This document shows positions 1 through 7,063 of a stretch of DNA of 13,251 bases, piece after piece. The position numbers and the translations under genes are program-made. The notes under the pieces were generated by a model. The model was given only the letters and a program-made list of their open reading frames with translations. It ran no database searches and was not told where the DNA came from. Source of the stretch: an uncultured Lachnospiraceae bacterium (GTDB taxonomy: Bacteria > Bacillota > Clostridia > Lachnospirales > Lachnospiraceae). Within the stretch, counting starts at the first letter, position 1. The number at the start of each line of letters is the position of its first letter. The DNA lies in contig CAJUNN010000068.1 of assembly GCA_910587955.1 (NCBI GenBank), forward strand, positions 1 to 13,251, in the 5' to 3' direction.

Positions 1-16
1 CCGCGACAGCTTTTAT

Positions 17-45
17 AATATATCACGCCTTTTTGCTTCTGTCAA
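17..45 (-). promoter_or_regulatory. Strong sigma-A promoter firing out of the left edge
   Basis: On the minus strand a perfect -35 TTGACA (45 to 40) is followed after 17 bases by TATATT (22 to 17). This is a near-consensus housekeeping promoter. It lies downstream of the HAD gene and points out of the window, so its target is not visible. The strength and the GC-rich start of the transcript would suit a stable RNA gene or a highly expressed gene, which is inference. No convincing intrinsic terminator separates it from the HAD gene. Confidence 0.7.
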
Positions 46-85
46 CACCTTTTTTAACTTTTTTGTCGATTTTTTTCGAAATTTG

Positions 86-952
86 TTATGCGTCCCCCAA
101 AAATCGCTCCAAAAAGCAGGCAACGCCCTCTTCATCATTCGTTCCGGTCACAAAATCCGCCCGCTCCAGAAGAGAAGGTATGGCGTTTCCCATGGCAATG
201 CCCAGGCCGGCATACTCCAGCATCTCAATATCATTGCCGTTGTCCCCGAAGGCACAGATTTCCTCCCTGGAAATTCCCAGGCTTTCGGCCAGATGCCGGA
301 GGGCCTTTCCCTTGCTGGTATTGCCTGCCGTCACCTCCAGAAGATTTTTATCCGCCCGGAAATAGCTGACCTCCGGATATTTGCCGGCAAGCAGGGGCTC
401 GTAAAATTCAAAACCGTCCGGCCTGGTAAAAAACACACCCAGTTTGGGCACATCCCGGCCCTCCATAAGAATATGTTTTCCTAAGGACTCCGTGATTACC
501 TCTTCCGGTTTCGTAAATCCGGGCCTCCAGAAGTGCCTGCGGTAAAATTCCCGGCTGGTGCAGGCCATAATATGGGTGCACTCCCAATCATCCCGGTTGA
601 AATACGTACAGTTCCCTTCCGACAGCAGTTCGTCCACAATTTCTGCTGCCAGGGAACAGGGGATCGTCTGCTTCCACAGCGGATCCCCGCTCACACAGTC
701 CGTGACAAATGCTCCGTCGGCCGAAATTACATACCGCACACCCTGAAGTCCCAGCACCTGCTCCACTAACCCCCGGAAGCTTCTTCCCGTGGAAGGCACC
801 ACTATATATCCCCGGTCAATCAATGCCTGCACCGCCCGCCGTGTACGGGGGGTAAACTCTTTTTGGGTGCTTAAGCAGGTTCCGTCCATATCGATTGCAA
901 TCAAGCGGATACGGCGGGCCGCCTCCCGGATCTGTGTTTCCTCATATTTCAT
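86..952 (-). CDS. Cof-type HAD-superfamily phosphatase
   Basis: A 288-residue cytosolic protein of the HAD superfamily, Cof/HAD-IIB type, which usually removes phosphate from sugar phosphates or similar small metabolites using Mg2+. Motif I is DMDGT (nucleophile Asp21, acid/base Asp23), motif II is STGR (Ser54-Arg57), the motif III lysine lies in TSKGKAL (Lys214), and motif IV is FGDNGND (Asp237, Asp241). The insert between motifs II and III matches the C2B cap of this class. The length is normal for the family. It is the last gene of the PTS operon: its ATG directly abuts the TAG of the EIIA gene, so translation is probably coupled. A plausible role is dephosphorylating the phosphosugar made by the PTS or a by-product of it; the substrate cannot be read from the sequence. 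Confidence 0.9.
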   Translation of the reverse strand: MKYEETQIREAARRIRLIAIDMDGTCLSTQKEFTPRTRRAVQALIDRGYIVVPSTGRSFRGLVEQVLGLQGVRYVISADGAFVTDCVSGDPLWKQTIPCSLAAEIVDELLSEGNCTYFNRDDWECTHIMACTSREFYRRHFWRPGFTKPEEVITESLGKHILMEGRDVPKLGVFFTRPDGFEFYEPLLAGKYPEVSYFRADKNLLEVTAGNTSKGKALRHLAESLGISREEICAFGDNGNDIEMLEYAGLGIAMGNAIPSLLERADFVTGTNDEEGVACFLERFLGDA

Positions 953-1357
953 CTACTCGTCATCCTCATCCATACTGCCCATAGCCAGGTCATTGACAAA
1001 TACCAGATCCTCCCGGGCCGCTTCTATCATCTCCCGGATTCCCTCTTCCGTTATCTCGGCCTCCATGGCGATCTGCAGAAGCAGGGAAAGATTCATGCCG
1101 GAAATCAAGAACGTGCCCGGCCGTTCCAGAAATGCCAAAGCCGCCTGATTGGCACTTCCGCCCTTTAAATCCGAACAGATCACTACCTGCTCCTCTCCCC
1201 ACTCTTCCAGATACGCGTTTGCCTTCTTTCGTAGATCGGACGTTCCGCCTTCCTGGGTTACACAGGCCGGATATACATTGTCAATGCCAAAAAATTTCCG
1301 CAGGGTGCTGCAAATGCCTGCGGCAAAGTCTCCGTGGCTAATTACCAAAAGTTTCAT
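953..1357 (-). CDS. PTS mannose-family EIIA component
   Basis: A 134-residue EIIA domain of the mannose/fructose/sorbose PTS family (ManX N-terminal type, free-standing here). It accepts phosphate from HPr on a histidine and passes it to EIIB. The N-terminus has the family signature with the active histidine at position 8 (LLVISHGDFA), followed by the Rossmann-like fold with the SDLKGGSANQAA segment near residues 62-73. A strong ribosome site (AAGGAGG) lies inside the last codons of the upstream ceramidase-like gene, 11 bases before the ATG. It is unusual in being separated from EIIB/IIC/IID by that hydrolase gene. The extreme C-terminus is acidic (DEDDE). The family call is secure; the transported sugar is unknown. 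Confidence 0.93.
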   Translation of the reverse strand: MKLLVISHGDFAAGICSTLRKFFGIDNVYPACVTQEGGTSDLRKKANAYLEEWGEEQVVICSDLKGGSANQAALAFLERPGTFLISGMNLSLLLQIAMEAEITEEGIREMIEAAREDLVFVNDLAMGSMDEDDE

Positions 1358-1365
1358 ATTAGATT

Positions 1366-2598
1366 TTACCCCTCCTTTCGGATAAATGCAATCATTTGTT
1401 CTACGATTTTCTCCCCGGTCCCCGCAGGAATGTCCGAAGCCGCCGTCTCAAAGGATGCTCCGTAATCCTCCCGGCTGCCCAGATACCCGCAATTATAATT
1501 GCTGTAACACCAGCAGATGGGGCAGGCCGCGTTCATAGCCTCTTTGATCTCCAGTCCAAACTTTGAAAAAAGCTCTGCCGGAACCGTTATTAATTTTAAA
1601 TCTCCCAAATTTATATAAGTACAGTTCAAATCCAGGCAGAAAGGCCTGCACTCCAGTCCCCTTTCTGCAATGGCCAGGGCAGAGGAATATACTTTCTTTT
1701 CGTCAAAAGTCTCCGCCTGCTCTATTTTCTTTTGAATCTCCTGATACTGCTTCTGCTTTCTTTCCTTATCCGGCTGATAGATTTCCCGGAAGCGGAAGGT
1801 CCTGATTTCAGGTTTCCCTAAAGCAAGTTGCCGTTCCGGTGCAAAAAGTACCTGATCCATCATCTCATTTCCCATCCGTTCCAGTTCCGCATAGTCATTT
1901 CCCCTGCGGTACAGGCGGTTGCTCACATCCCCCGCTGCCCCAATCATAATCAGCGGATACACGCCCCATTTTTCCTGAAGCTTTCTGGCAGCAAACCCTG
2001 CCAAATCACTGCTGACCTTGCGGTTTTGCGGCCCCAGCACCGTGGAATGGCAGGAAAAGCAGGCCGCCCCAGCCACCACCTGTTCCCCGGCTTTGAAAGC
2101 CAGGGTGGTAAAGGATTTATCCGAAGGCTTCTCTTTTCCGTTCCGGTTTCCGTAGCAGCCTTTGATTTCTACCGTTCCGGCCCAGAGGCGGACTTCCCTT
2201 TGCTCCCCTGCAAAGCATCCGTCTGCCGCAGCCAGAATCTCCTCCGCCACAAAATCCATATACCCGGGAACTGCTCCTACGCCTCCAAATGTAGATTCTT
2301 CCTCATATTCCGGTGCGGAATGGGTGTGGATAAAGCTGATCTGGATGTGTTTCTCCGGCAGTCCGTACCGCCCGGCCAGAATCTGCCGCAGCCTGTCCGT
2401 ATACTCCCGCTCAAGCCCAATCAGCTCCACGCTGATAAAGAGAAGCCGGATGCCTTCCGTCTCCAGCAGCAGCGCTGTGGCCCACAAAGGATCTAAGATC
2501 CCATCGGCTTCCTGGGTACGAATAGCGTGTCCCATCAGATGACAGGGGAAAAACCGGCCCTTGGGCGTAATCTCTCTTTGGGATGTAGCTGCTTTCAT
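1366..2598 (-). CDS. Intracellular neutral/alkaline ceramidase-like hydrolase
   Basis: A 410-residue protein related to the N-terminal catalytic domain of neutral/alkaline non-lysosomal ceramidases, zinc amidases. Visible equivalents of the known active-site residues are HTHSAP (His91/His93), the second zinc histidine in FSCHST (His184), the catalytic serine in GDVSNR (Ser226; GDVSPN in true ceramidases), a zinc glutamate in VPAE (Glu342) and a zinc tyrosine in SREDY (Tyr379). There is no signal peptide and no C-terminal immunoglobulin-like domain, so it should be cytosolic, unlike secreted bacterial ceramidases of about 650 residues. The start at 2598 is chosen because AGGAGG lies 8 bases upstream; a longer frame to 2676 lacks such a site. 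It sits inside a PTS operon between EIID and EIIA, so a lipid substrate is unlikely; an amide- or ester-linked sugar conjugate or a lactone is more plausible. The fold call is fairly firm; the function is open. Confidence 0.8.
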   Translation of the reverse strand: MKAATSQREITPKGRFFPCHLMGHAIRTQEADGILDPLWATALLLETEGIRLLFISVELIGLEREYTDRLRQILAGRYGLPEKHIQISFIHTHSAPEYEEESTFGGVGAVPGYMDFVAEEILAAADGCFAGEQREVRLWAGTVEIKGCYGNRNGKEKPSDKSFTTLAFKAGEQVVAGAACFSCHSTVLGPQNRKVSSDLAGFAARKLQEKWGVYPLIMIGAAGDVSNRLYRRGNDYAELERMGNEMMDQVLFAPERQLALGKPEIRTFRFREIYQPDKERKQKQYQEIQKKIEQAETFDEKKVYSSALAIAERGLECRPFCLDLNCTYINLGDLKLITVPAELFSKFGLEIKEAMNAACPICWCYSNYNCGYLGSREDYGASFETAASDIPAGTGEKIVEQMIAFIRKEG

Positions 2599-2691
2599 CA
2601 ATAGATTCCTCCTATCCTTCTCCCAAGAAACCGCCGCATCCATCTCCGGCGCGGCAGTTTCCCGCATCCTGTACAAACCATGGGTTATGTA

Positions 2692-3495
2692 TTAAGCGCA
2701 GATCCCCAGAGCTCCCAGCAGAATAGCGGCTGCAATTACGATCCAGATAAGTTTCCCGGAATTCATTTTCTTGCGCCCTAAAGCCCAATAAAGAATTGCC
2801 GTCGTCACCACGCTTCCAAAGCAGGGAATAATGGTATTTAAAAGCTCTCCCAGGTTCTGGGTCAGATCTCCTACCGTCCAGGAATAGGCAATGTTTACAT
2901 TTACCGTAGAGGCAACCATGGCTCCCAGCACAATAATACCGAGAATGGAACAAACTTCCGTCAGATTCCGAAGAGAAGCGTTCCTGTCCGTAATAAAAGA
3001 TACGCCTTTCTGGTATACCGGCCAGGCCAGTTTCCAGAACACCAGCCACAGAACAATGTTTACGGCCACTGCCAGCACGGTTCCGAACATGCTTCCGTTC
3101 TGAGCCTGATAACCTGCGATAGCACCAAGCACGGTGGGAAGCAGCACCCACACGATGGCGTCTCCAAGGCCTGCCAACGGTCCCATGAGGGAAGTACGGA
3201 TATCCAAAGCAGTCTCGGTACAGCCCTCTTCCTTGGTAGATTCTACCGCCAGATTCGCCATCATTATCAGCTGTCCGAACCAGGGATGGCAGTTAAAAAA
3301 TTTGAAATAGCTTTTATACTTTTCCGCCAGGATCTCATCATCCTGGTAAATCTTCTTCATAGCCGGGTGCATGGACCATACCCAGGGGCCGGACTGCATC
3401 GTTTCATAATTAAAACAGGTCTGGCGGGACAGGCAATAGCGGGTCAGTACCTGGTTTACATCCTTTTTGGTCAAAATCTGATTCTTCTCACTCAT
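2692..3495 (-). CDS. PTS mannose-family EIID component
   Basis: A 267-residue membrane subunit of the mannose-family PTS permease, which forms the sugar channel with EIIC. The N-terminal half (about 1-110) is amphipathic and cytosolic, with GPWVWSMHPAMKK near residues 36-48; the family signature SLMGPLAGLGDA lies near 101-112; hydrophobic segments follow at about 113-130, 138-158, 183-203, 225-242 and 249-267. The length is typical. Start choice: ATG at 3495 has a GGGAGGAG ribosome site at good spacing, while a TTG two codons upstream (3501) is only 3 bases from it. The ATG overlaps the EIIC stop by 8 bases (ATGAGTGA), a standard coupling arrangement. Confidence 0.93.
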   Translation of the reverse strand: MSEKNQILTKKDVNQVLTRYCLSRQTCFNYETMQSGPWVWSMHPAMKKIYQDDEILAEKYKSYFKFFNCHPWFGQLIMMANLAVESTKEEGCTETALDIRTSLMGPLAGLGDAIVWVLLPTVLGAIAGYQAQNGSMFGTVLAVAVNIVLWLVFWKLAWPVYQKGVSFITDRNASLRNLTEVCSILGIIVLGAMVASTVNVNIAYSWTVGDLTQNLGELLNTIIPCFGSVVTTAILYWALGRKKMNSGKLIWIVIAAAILLGALGICA

Positions 3496-4288
3496 CTTCA
3501 AAATCTCCTCCCTGGACGGCTGCGCCGGAAGCCGCCTGCTTATTGCTCTCCTCTTTCATCTGGAAAATGAACATGCAGATTACTACGCCAACCATAGCGA
3601 TTGCCAGCATTCCCATTCCCAAATATGCAGCCATTACAAAACCGGCCAGAAGAAAATATCCGTATTTTTTCAAAGGCATCTGCCGCAGCAGAATCGCAAA
3701 ACCCAAGGCCGGCAGCATTCCGCTGGCAACATTGAGGCCTGCATTCAGCCAGGCCGGAATGGCATTGATCACAATCTCCACATAATTGGCGCCAACGGTA
3801 GTCAGCAGGATAATCGGCAGCACCCATACGCCGATAAAAGGAATCTGGGAAGCCCACATCCAAACTCCCATGCCCTTCCAGTCTTTCTTATCGGAACAGT
3901 CCATCATCTTGTGGACAAAAATGGAACCGGTGGTCTTGCCCAGCACATCCAGCTGGGTTCCCAAAGCGGCTACGGGAACGCCTACGGTAAGAGCCGTGGT
4001 CACGGCCTCCTGCCCGCTCTTTCCCAGGGCGATGGCAAAGGCGGTTCCGGCAATACATCCCACCTGGTACTCCGGCACACTGGATCCGCCTGCTCCGAAA
4101 AGTCCCAGGCTCATCAGACACATGGAGCCGCCTACTACCATGCCGGTGGTGATGTCCCCCATAATCAAACCTGTAAAAAAGCCCAGATAAACCACAGATG
4201 CGTAGTAGAACATCTGCAGATTGTATTTCTGCCATGTCCAGGCACCTACCAGCACTGCCAGCAAAACAATTTGTAACGCATTAAACAT
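3488..4288 (-). CDS. PTS mannose-family EIIC component
   Basis: A 266-residue polytopic membrane protein, the EIIC subunit of a mannose/fructose/sorbose-type PTS permease. It has many hydrophobic segments from residue 3 onward, the glycine-rich family region around GLIMGDITTGMVVGGSM (about 40-56), and a polar C-terminal tail rich in Glu/Asp after the last membrane span. The start at 4288 is preferred because AAGGAG stands 8 bases upstream; an upstream in-frame ATG at 4318 would add a basic extension (MIKRKRRKRV) lacking in the family. The gene follows EIIB by 42 bases and overlaps EIID, so EIIB-EIIC-EIID are one transcript. The substrate cannot be assigned from this subunit. Confidence 0.92.
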   Translation of the reverse strand: MFNALQIVLLAVLVGAWTWQKYNLQMFYYASVVYLGFFTGLIMGDITTGMVVGGSMCLMSLGLFGAGGSSVPEYQVGCIAGTAFAIALGKSGQEAVTTALTVGVPVAALGTQLDVLGKTTGSIFVHKMMDCSDKKDWKGMGVWMWASQIPFIGVWVLPIILLTTVGANYVEIVINAIPAWLNAGLNVASGMLPALGFAILLRQMPLKKYGYFLLAGFVMAAYLGMGMLAIAMVGVVICMFIFQMKEESNKQAASGAAVQGGDFEDE

Positions 4289-4330
4289 AACTCTCTTTCT
4301 CCTTTTTCGTTTTATCAAAGCCTTACGGCC

Positions 4331-4816
4331 TTAATTCAAATGGGTTCCCAGATCCGTCTCCGGATCCGAGAAACGGAAACGGGCGGTAATCTTGACGCCG
4401 GCTGCAGCCATTTCTTTCAGCATCTTCTCTTCTTCCGGGGAAACCCGGACCGTCTTATCCAAGGTAATGGTTTCGCCCTTATTCTGGGTGACATTGCCCA
4501 GGTTCAGCTGAGGCATCTCAATGCCTGCCTGAAACAGGGCATACGCAGACTTGATGTAGCGGAAAACTACAAATACCCTTTGGGACGCGTATTTTCCGGC
4601 CTTCATATTTTCCGCCGCTTTCTCCGGGGCCAGCACCGACAGGGCCACGCCCCCCGGACAAGCCATTTTAAGCCCGGAACGGATCAGATCATTGGTGGAT
4701 GCCGGACCGTCGATTACCATCGCCCGGGTAGCATTGTATGCGGGAACCCAGTCTGTGGCCACAATGCCGTGAAGCATCCGATCGTCTACACGGAAATGTA
4801 CAATACCTGCTGCCAT
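4331..4816 (-). CDS. PTS mannose-family EIIB component
   Basis: A 161-residue cytosolic EIIB domain of the mannose-family PTS. It takes phosphate from EIIA and gives it to the incoming sugar. The phosphorylation histidine is His16 in the motif RVDDRMLHG, the equivalent of the family's RVDxRLIHGQ. The Asp-Arg pair and following Gly are kept, though the usual Gln after His-Gly is Ile. The C-terminal half has the MLKEMAAAGVKI helix typical of the family. AGGAGG stands about 9 bases before the ATG. It is the first PTS gene in the operon, about 50 bases after the MBL gene. Confidence 0.93.
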   Translation of the reverse strand: MAAGIVHFRVDDRMLHGIVATDWVPAYNATRAMVIDGPASTNDLIRSGLKMACPGGVALSVLAPEKAAENMKAGKYASQRVFVVFRYIKSAYALFQAGIEMPQLNLGNVTQNKGETITLDKTVRVSPEEEKMLKEMAAAGVKITARFRFSDPETDLGTHLN

Positions 4817-4865
4817 AATTCTTATCCTCCTACTTTTAGTTTTTATTTTAAGTTCTGCTGCTTCC

Positions 4866-5684
4866 TTACCTGCGGACGCGCTCCGGATCGTAGAGGATAT
4901 TGCCCTCCCGCCCGTCCAGCCTTCCCCCTGTGGCCGGATCGACGGCCCGGGCCCTGCGGCAGGGTTTTCCCATCAGGATAGCCAAAACCTTATCGTCCGT
5001 ACCGGCCAGGATAGCCTTGCAGTTCTCAATATTATCTTCCAGAACTTTCTTGGTGGAGCAGCAGGTCCCGTGCTGGCGCAGAACCGTGTCGTACATAGGT
5101 TCAAATTCCTGAATTTTTTTCAGGCTTTCCAGATACTCTTCCACGGAAGAGGATTCCGGAAGTGCCAGCAATACACCCACGCCGCAGGCATCTCCGAAAA
5201 GAATGGTCCGCTCTTCCTCCACCAGGGGAACCATGGTTCCTTTTGTATGCCCCGGTGCATGAATCCAGCGCAGGGTCACTCCGCCCAGATCAAAGACTTC
5301 CCCGTCTTCCAGTGCTGTGAAAGGCTCCCGGCGCTGAGGCAGAAAATCCTCTTCGGAAAGCTTAAGCTTCGTATTGGAAGCTACAATTTCCTTTCGAAAC
5401 AGCAGCGTACAATGCCTGTCTGCCACTTCTATATCCGCCGGATTCATCCGCACAGCCGGAAACTGGTATGACCCCGCCGCGTGATCCACATGTCCGTGGG
5501 TGACAAACACTTCATAAGGCTTCTCTGTCAGCGTCTCCACATAAGTTTTCAAATCCCCAATCCCGTAGCCGGTGTCAATCAGTGCCGCACGCTCGTTTCC
5601 CTCTATCAGGTATTCGCAGACATCGCTCCCGTCCCGGATACGGGTAATGGCAGGTGAGATTTTCTCACTCTCAAAATGAATCAA
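4866..5684 (-). CDS. MBL-fold metallo-hydrolase
   Basis: A 272-residue metallo-beta-lactamase-fold protein, first gene of the PTS operon. The metal ligands are in THGHVDH (His63, His65, Asp67, His68), APGHTKG (His146), FGDAC (Asp165) and RQHG (His205), the complete set of a binuclear zinc or iron hydrolase of the glyoxalase-II/lactonase-like group. There is no signal peptide, so it is cytosolic. The C-terminal 50 residues (LMGKPCRRARAVDPATGG and after) lie beyond the core fold. The start is a TTG at 5684 with a very strong ribosome site (AGGAGGAGG) 5 bases before it; no in-frame ATG occurs until past the first beta strands. Likely chemistry is hydrolysis of an ester, lactone or thioester of an imported sugar derivative; the substrate is unknown. 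Confidence 0.88.
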   Translation of the reverse strand: MIHFESEKISPAITRIRDGSDVCEYLIEGNERAALIDTGYGIGDLKTYVETLTEKPYEVFVTHGHVDHAAGSYQFPAVRMNPADIEVADRHCTLLFRKEIVASNTKLKLSEEDFLPQRREPFTALEDGEVFDLGGVTLRWIHAPGHTKGTMVPLVEEERTILFGDACGVGVLLALPESSSVEEYLESLKKIQEFEPMYDTVLRQHGTCCSTKKVLEDNIENCKAILAGTDDKVLAILMGKPCRRARAVDPATGGRLDGREGNILYDPERVRR

Positions 5685-5724
5685 AGATACCTCCTCCTTT
5701 TCTTCTTCCTTGCTTCTGCTTCAA

Positions 5725-5753
5725 ATTTTAACATGATTGGATGAAACATTCAA
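5725..5753 (-). promoter_or_regulatory. Promoter of the MBL-PTS operon
   Basis: Minus strand: -35 TTGAAT (5753 to 5748), a 17-base spacer, and -10 TAAAAT (5730 to 5725). It places the start of transcription about 35-40 bases before the MBL ribosome site. The -35 box is embedded in a TGAA-ACA-TTCA inverted repeat, so binding there should block the polymerase. Confidence 0.65.
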
Positions 5754-5792
5754 CAACTTTTTGAATGGTATATTCAACAAAAATCATCCAAT
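5736..5792. promoter_or_regulatory. Nested inverted repeats, likely RpiR operator
   Basis: Three symmetric elements are stacked between the divergent promoters. An outer 9-bp repeat pairs ATTGGATGA (5736-5744) with TCATCCAAT (5784-5792). A 6-bp repeat TTGAAT-GGTAT-ATTCAA spans 5761-5777. A shorter TGAA-ACA-TTCA spans 5742-5752. ATTCAACAA also occurs twice as a direct repeat 24 bp apart (5748 and 5772). Operators with TGAA/TTCA arms are common for MurR/RpiR regulators, and the adjacent gene encodes one. The site overlaps the operon promoter's -35 box, which suggests repression. Which symmetry is the real footprint is not decided by the sequence. Confidence 0.6.
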
Positions 5793-5834
5793 TTTTTTGT
5801 GCAAATTGCCAAGACAAGGAGCGTATCCACACAC

Positions 5835-5863
5835 TTGCACGAAACAAAACCTCATGCTATAAT
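5835..5863 (+). promoter_or_regulatory. Promoter of the RpiR-type regulator gene
   Basis: Plus strand: -35 TTGCAC (5835-5840), a 17-base spacer, and a perfect -10 TATAAT (5858-5863) preceded by TGC, an extended -10. The transcript should start near 5870 and run about 20 bases before the start codon. It is about 40 bp clear of the inverted repeats, so autoregulation would need binding from upstream. Confidence 0.75.
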
Positions 5864-5895
5864 ATTTTTCAATAGGAAATGTGAGGTGAATGATT

Positions 5896-6690
5896 TTGAA
5901 TATTTGGGATAAAATTGAATCCTGCAAACCCAATTTGACCCCGAAAGAACTGGAAATCTATGAACTTTTGCAAAAGGATCCGTATTCTTTCAGCGCCGGA
6001 TCCGCCATGGAGATTGCTGCCCGCTATGGGGTGGCCCAGAGCGCCATCAGCCGTTTCTGTCAGAAAGCCGGCTTTTCCGGTTTTGCGGATTTTCGGCTTT
6101 CCATGACTCTGGGGCTCTCTTCCGATTCTCAAAAATTGGATGTTCCATTCAATTCCATAAGCAAGTCAAATGAAATGGACTGTACACAGGCCATGTGCAG
6201 TATTATTACAACTGTCAGCCAGGCGCTGCCGGACAAATTGTTAGACGATCTGGCACAGCGCATCCTGCACTCCACCAATATTTATGCCTCGGGATACGGC
6301 GCCAGCCTCTGCGCTGCCCAATCTCTGGCTTTTCTGCTTACCATTTCCAGCATTCCAGGACATCTTTTGCTGGCCTCCCAGGAAATGGAAGCACTCCACA
6401 TCATCAAAAATTCAGATACGGTGTTTCTCTTCTCTGTTTCCAACCCTTCCCACCGGGACTTCCTCTCCCTGGTGACGGAGCTGCCCCAAGAGAAGCGCCC
6501 CTATACCATCCTGATTACCGGAATCCCCAAACATCCTCTGCGGCACAAGGTCTCCCAGGTGATCTCGCTGCCCTGCTGGACCAGCTGGATCTCCGGCTCC
6601 TATCCAATGATGATGAATAATTTCGTCCCCCAGTTTGCTTTTACCCAGCTGGTGGTGGACCGGGTAACGCAGCACTGCGCCAATCCCTGA
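5896..6690 (+). CDS. MurR/RpiR family transcriptional regulator
   Basis: A 264-residue regulator with an N-terminal RpiR helix-turn-helix (about 1-75; MEIAARYGVAQSAISRFCQK with the family's FADFRLSM tail) and a C-terminal SIS phosphosugar-binding domain (about 105-245; IYASGYGAS, then FLFSVSNPS in the ligand loop). Proteins of this kind sense a phosphorylated sugar and control its catabolic genes. Here it is divergent from the PTS operon across a 200-bp region with paired inverted repeats, so it is the obvious regulator of that operon. Start choice: GAGGTG (5883-5888) is 7 bases from a TTG at 5896 but only 1 base from the ATG at 5890, so TTG is favoured; the ATG would add two residues. The ligand is unknown. 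Confidence 0.9.
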   Translation: MNIWDKIESCKPNLTPKELEIYELLQKDPYSFSAGSAMEIAARYGVAQSAISRFCQKAGFSGFADFRLSMTLGLSSDSQKLDVPFNSISKSNEMDCTQAMCSIITTVSQALPDKLLDDLAQRILHSTNIYASGYGASLCAAQSLAFLLTISSIPGHLLLASQEMEALHIIKNSDTVFLFSVSNPSHRDFLSLVTELPQEKRPYTILITGIPKHPLRHKVSQVISLPCWTSWISGSYPMMMNNFVPQFAFTQLVVDRVTQHCANP

Positions 6691-6736
6691 CCCAAACGGG
6701 CTGTTCTTGAAATCTGCCGCGCAGCATTCCGGAGCG

Positions 6737-6763
6737 AAAAAAGGACGCCTCTTTCGGCGTCCT
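6737..6763 (-). terminator. Intrinsic terminator after acylphosphatase gene
   Basis: The stem GGACGCC / GGCGTCC (6743-6749 with 6756-6762, an eighth A-T pair at 6742/6763) encloses a 6-base loop. Read on the minus strand it is followed by six T residues (6742 to 6737), a good intrinsic terminator for the kinase operon. On the plus strand the tail is only TCTCTCATT, so it may stop the RpiR transcript less efficiently. Confidence 0.85.
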
Positions 6764-6781
6764 CTCTCATTCCAATCCCAT

Positions 6782-7063
6782 TTAATTTACATAAGTAAAC
6801 CGCGTGGAGAACTTCTTCTCCCCTTCCGCAAGCGGAATCTCCTGCACATCCATTGCGTGAATCCGGATGTAGGAATCTCCTTTCAATTCTGCCAGCATAT
6901 CTTCTATAACGGAAGGCTCTCCCTGGACTTCCATTTCCACCCTGCCGTCGGAGCAATTCCGCACCCAGCCCGTAAGGCCCAGCCTGCGGGCCATCCACGC
7001 GGACTGGTAGCGGAAACCCACTCCCTGGACCCTGCCCGAGAAATAAATATGCTTTCTTACCAT
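6782..7063 (-). CDS. Acylphosphatase
   Basis: A 93-residue complete acylphosphatase, which hydrolyses carboxyl-phosphate mixed anhydrides such as acetyl phosphate, carbamoyl phosphate or 1,3-bisphosphoglycerate. The phosphate cradle GRVQGVGFR (residues 10-18, catalytic Arg18) and the second signature GWVRNCSDG (catalytic Asn36) are intact, and the length is standard. Its ATG shares one base with the TAA stop of the histidine kinase gene (TAATG), so translation is coupled to the kinase, and a terminator follows within 20 bases. It may lower acetyl phosphate, a small-molecule donor for response regulators, but that link is inference; the protein may simply be a housekeeping passenger. Confidence 0.93.
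   Translation of the reverse strand: MVRKHIYFSGRVQGVGFRYQSAWMARRLGLTGWVRNCSDGRVEMEVQGEPSVIEDMLAELKGDSYIRIHAMDVQEIPLAEGEKKFSTRFTYVN

Noticed and set aside
1828..2496. A 222-codon plus-strand open frame opposite the ceramidase-like gene
   Set aside because: No ribosome site or recognisable motif, and it is antisense to a gene with intact active-site residues.
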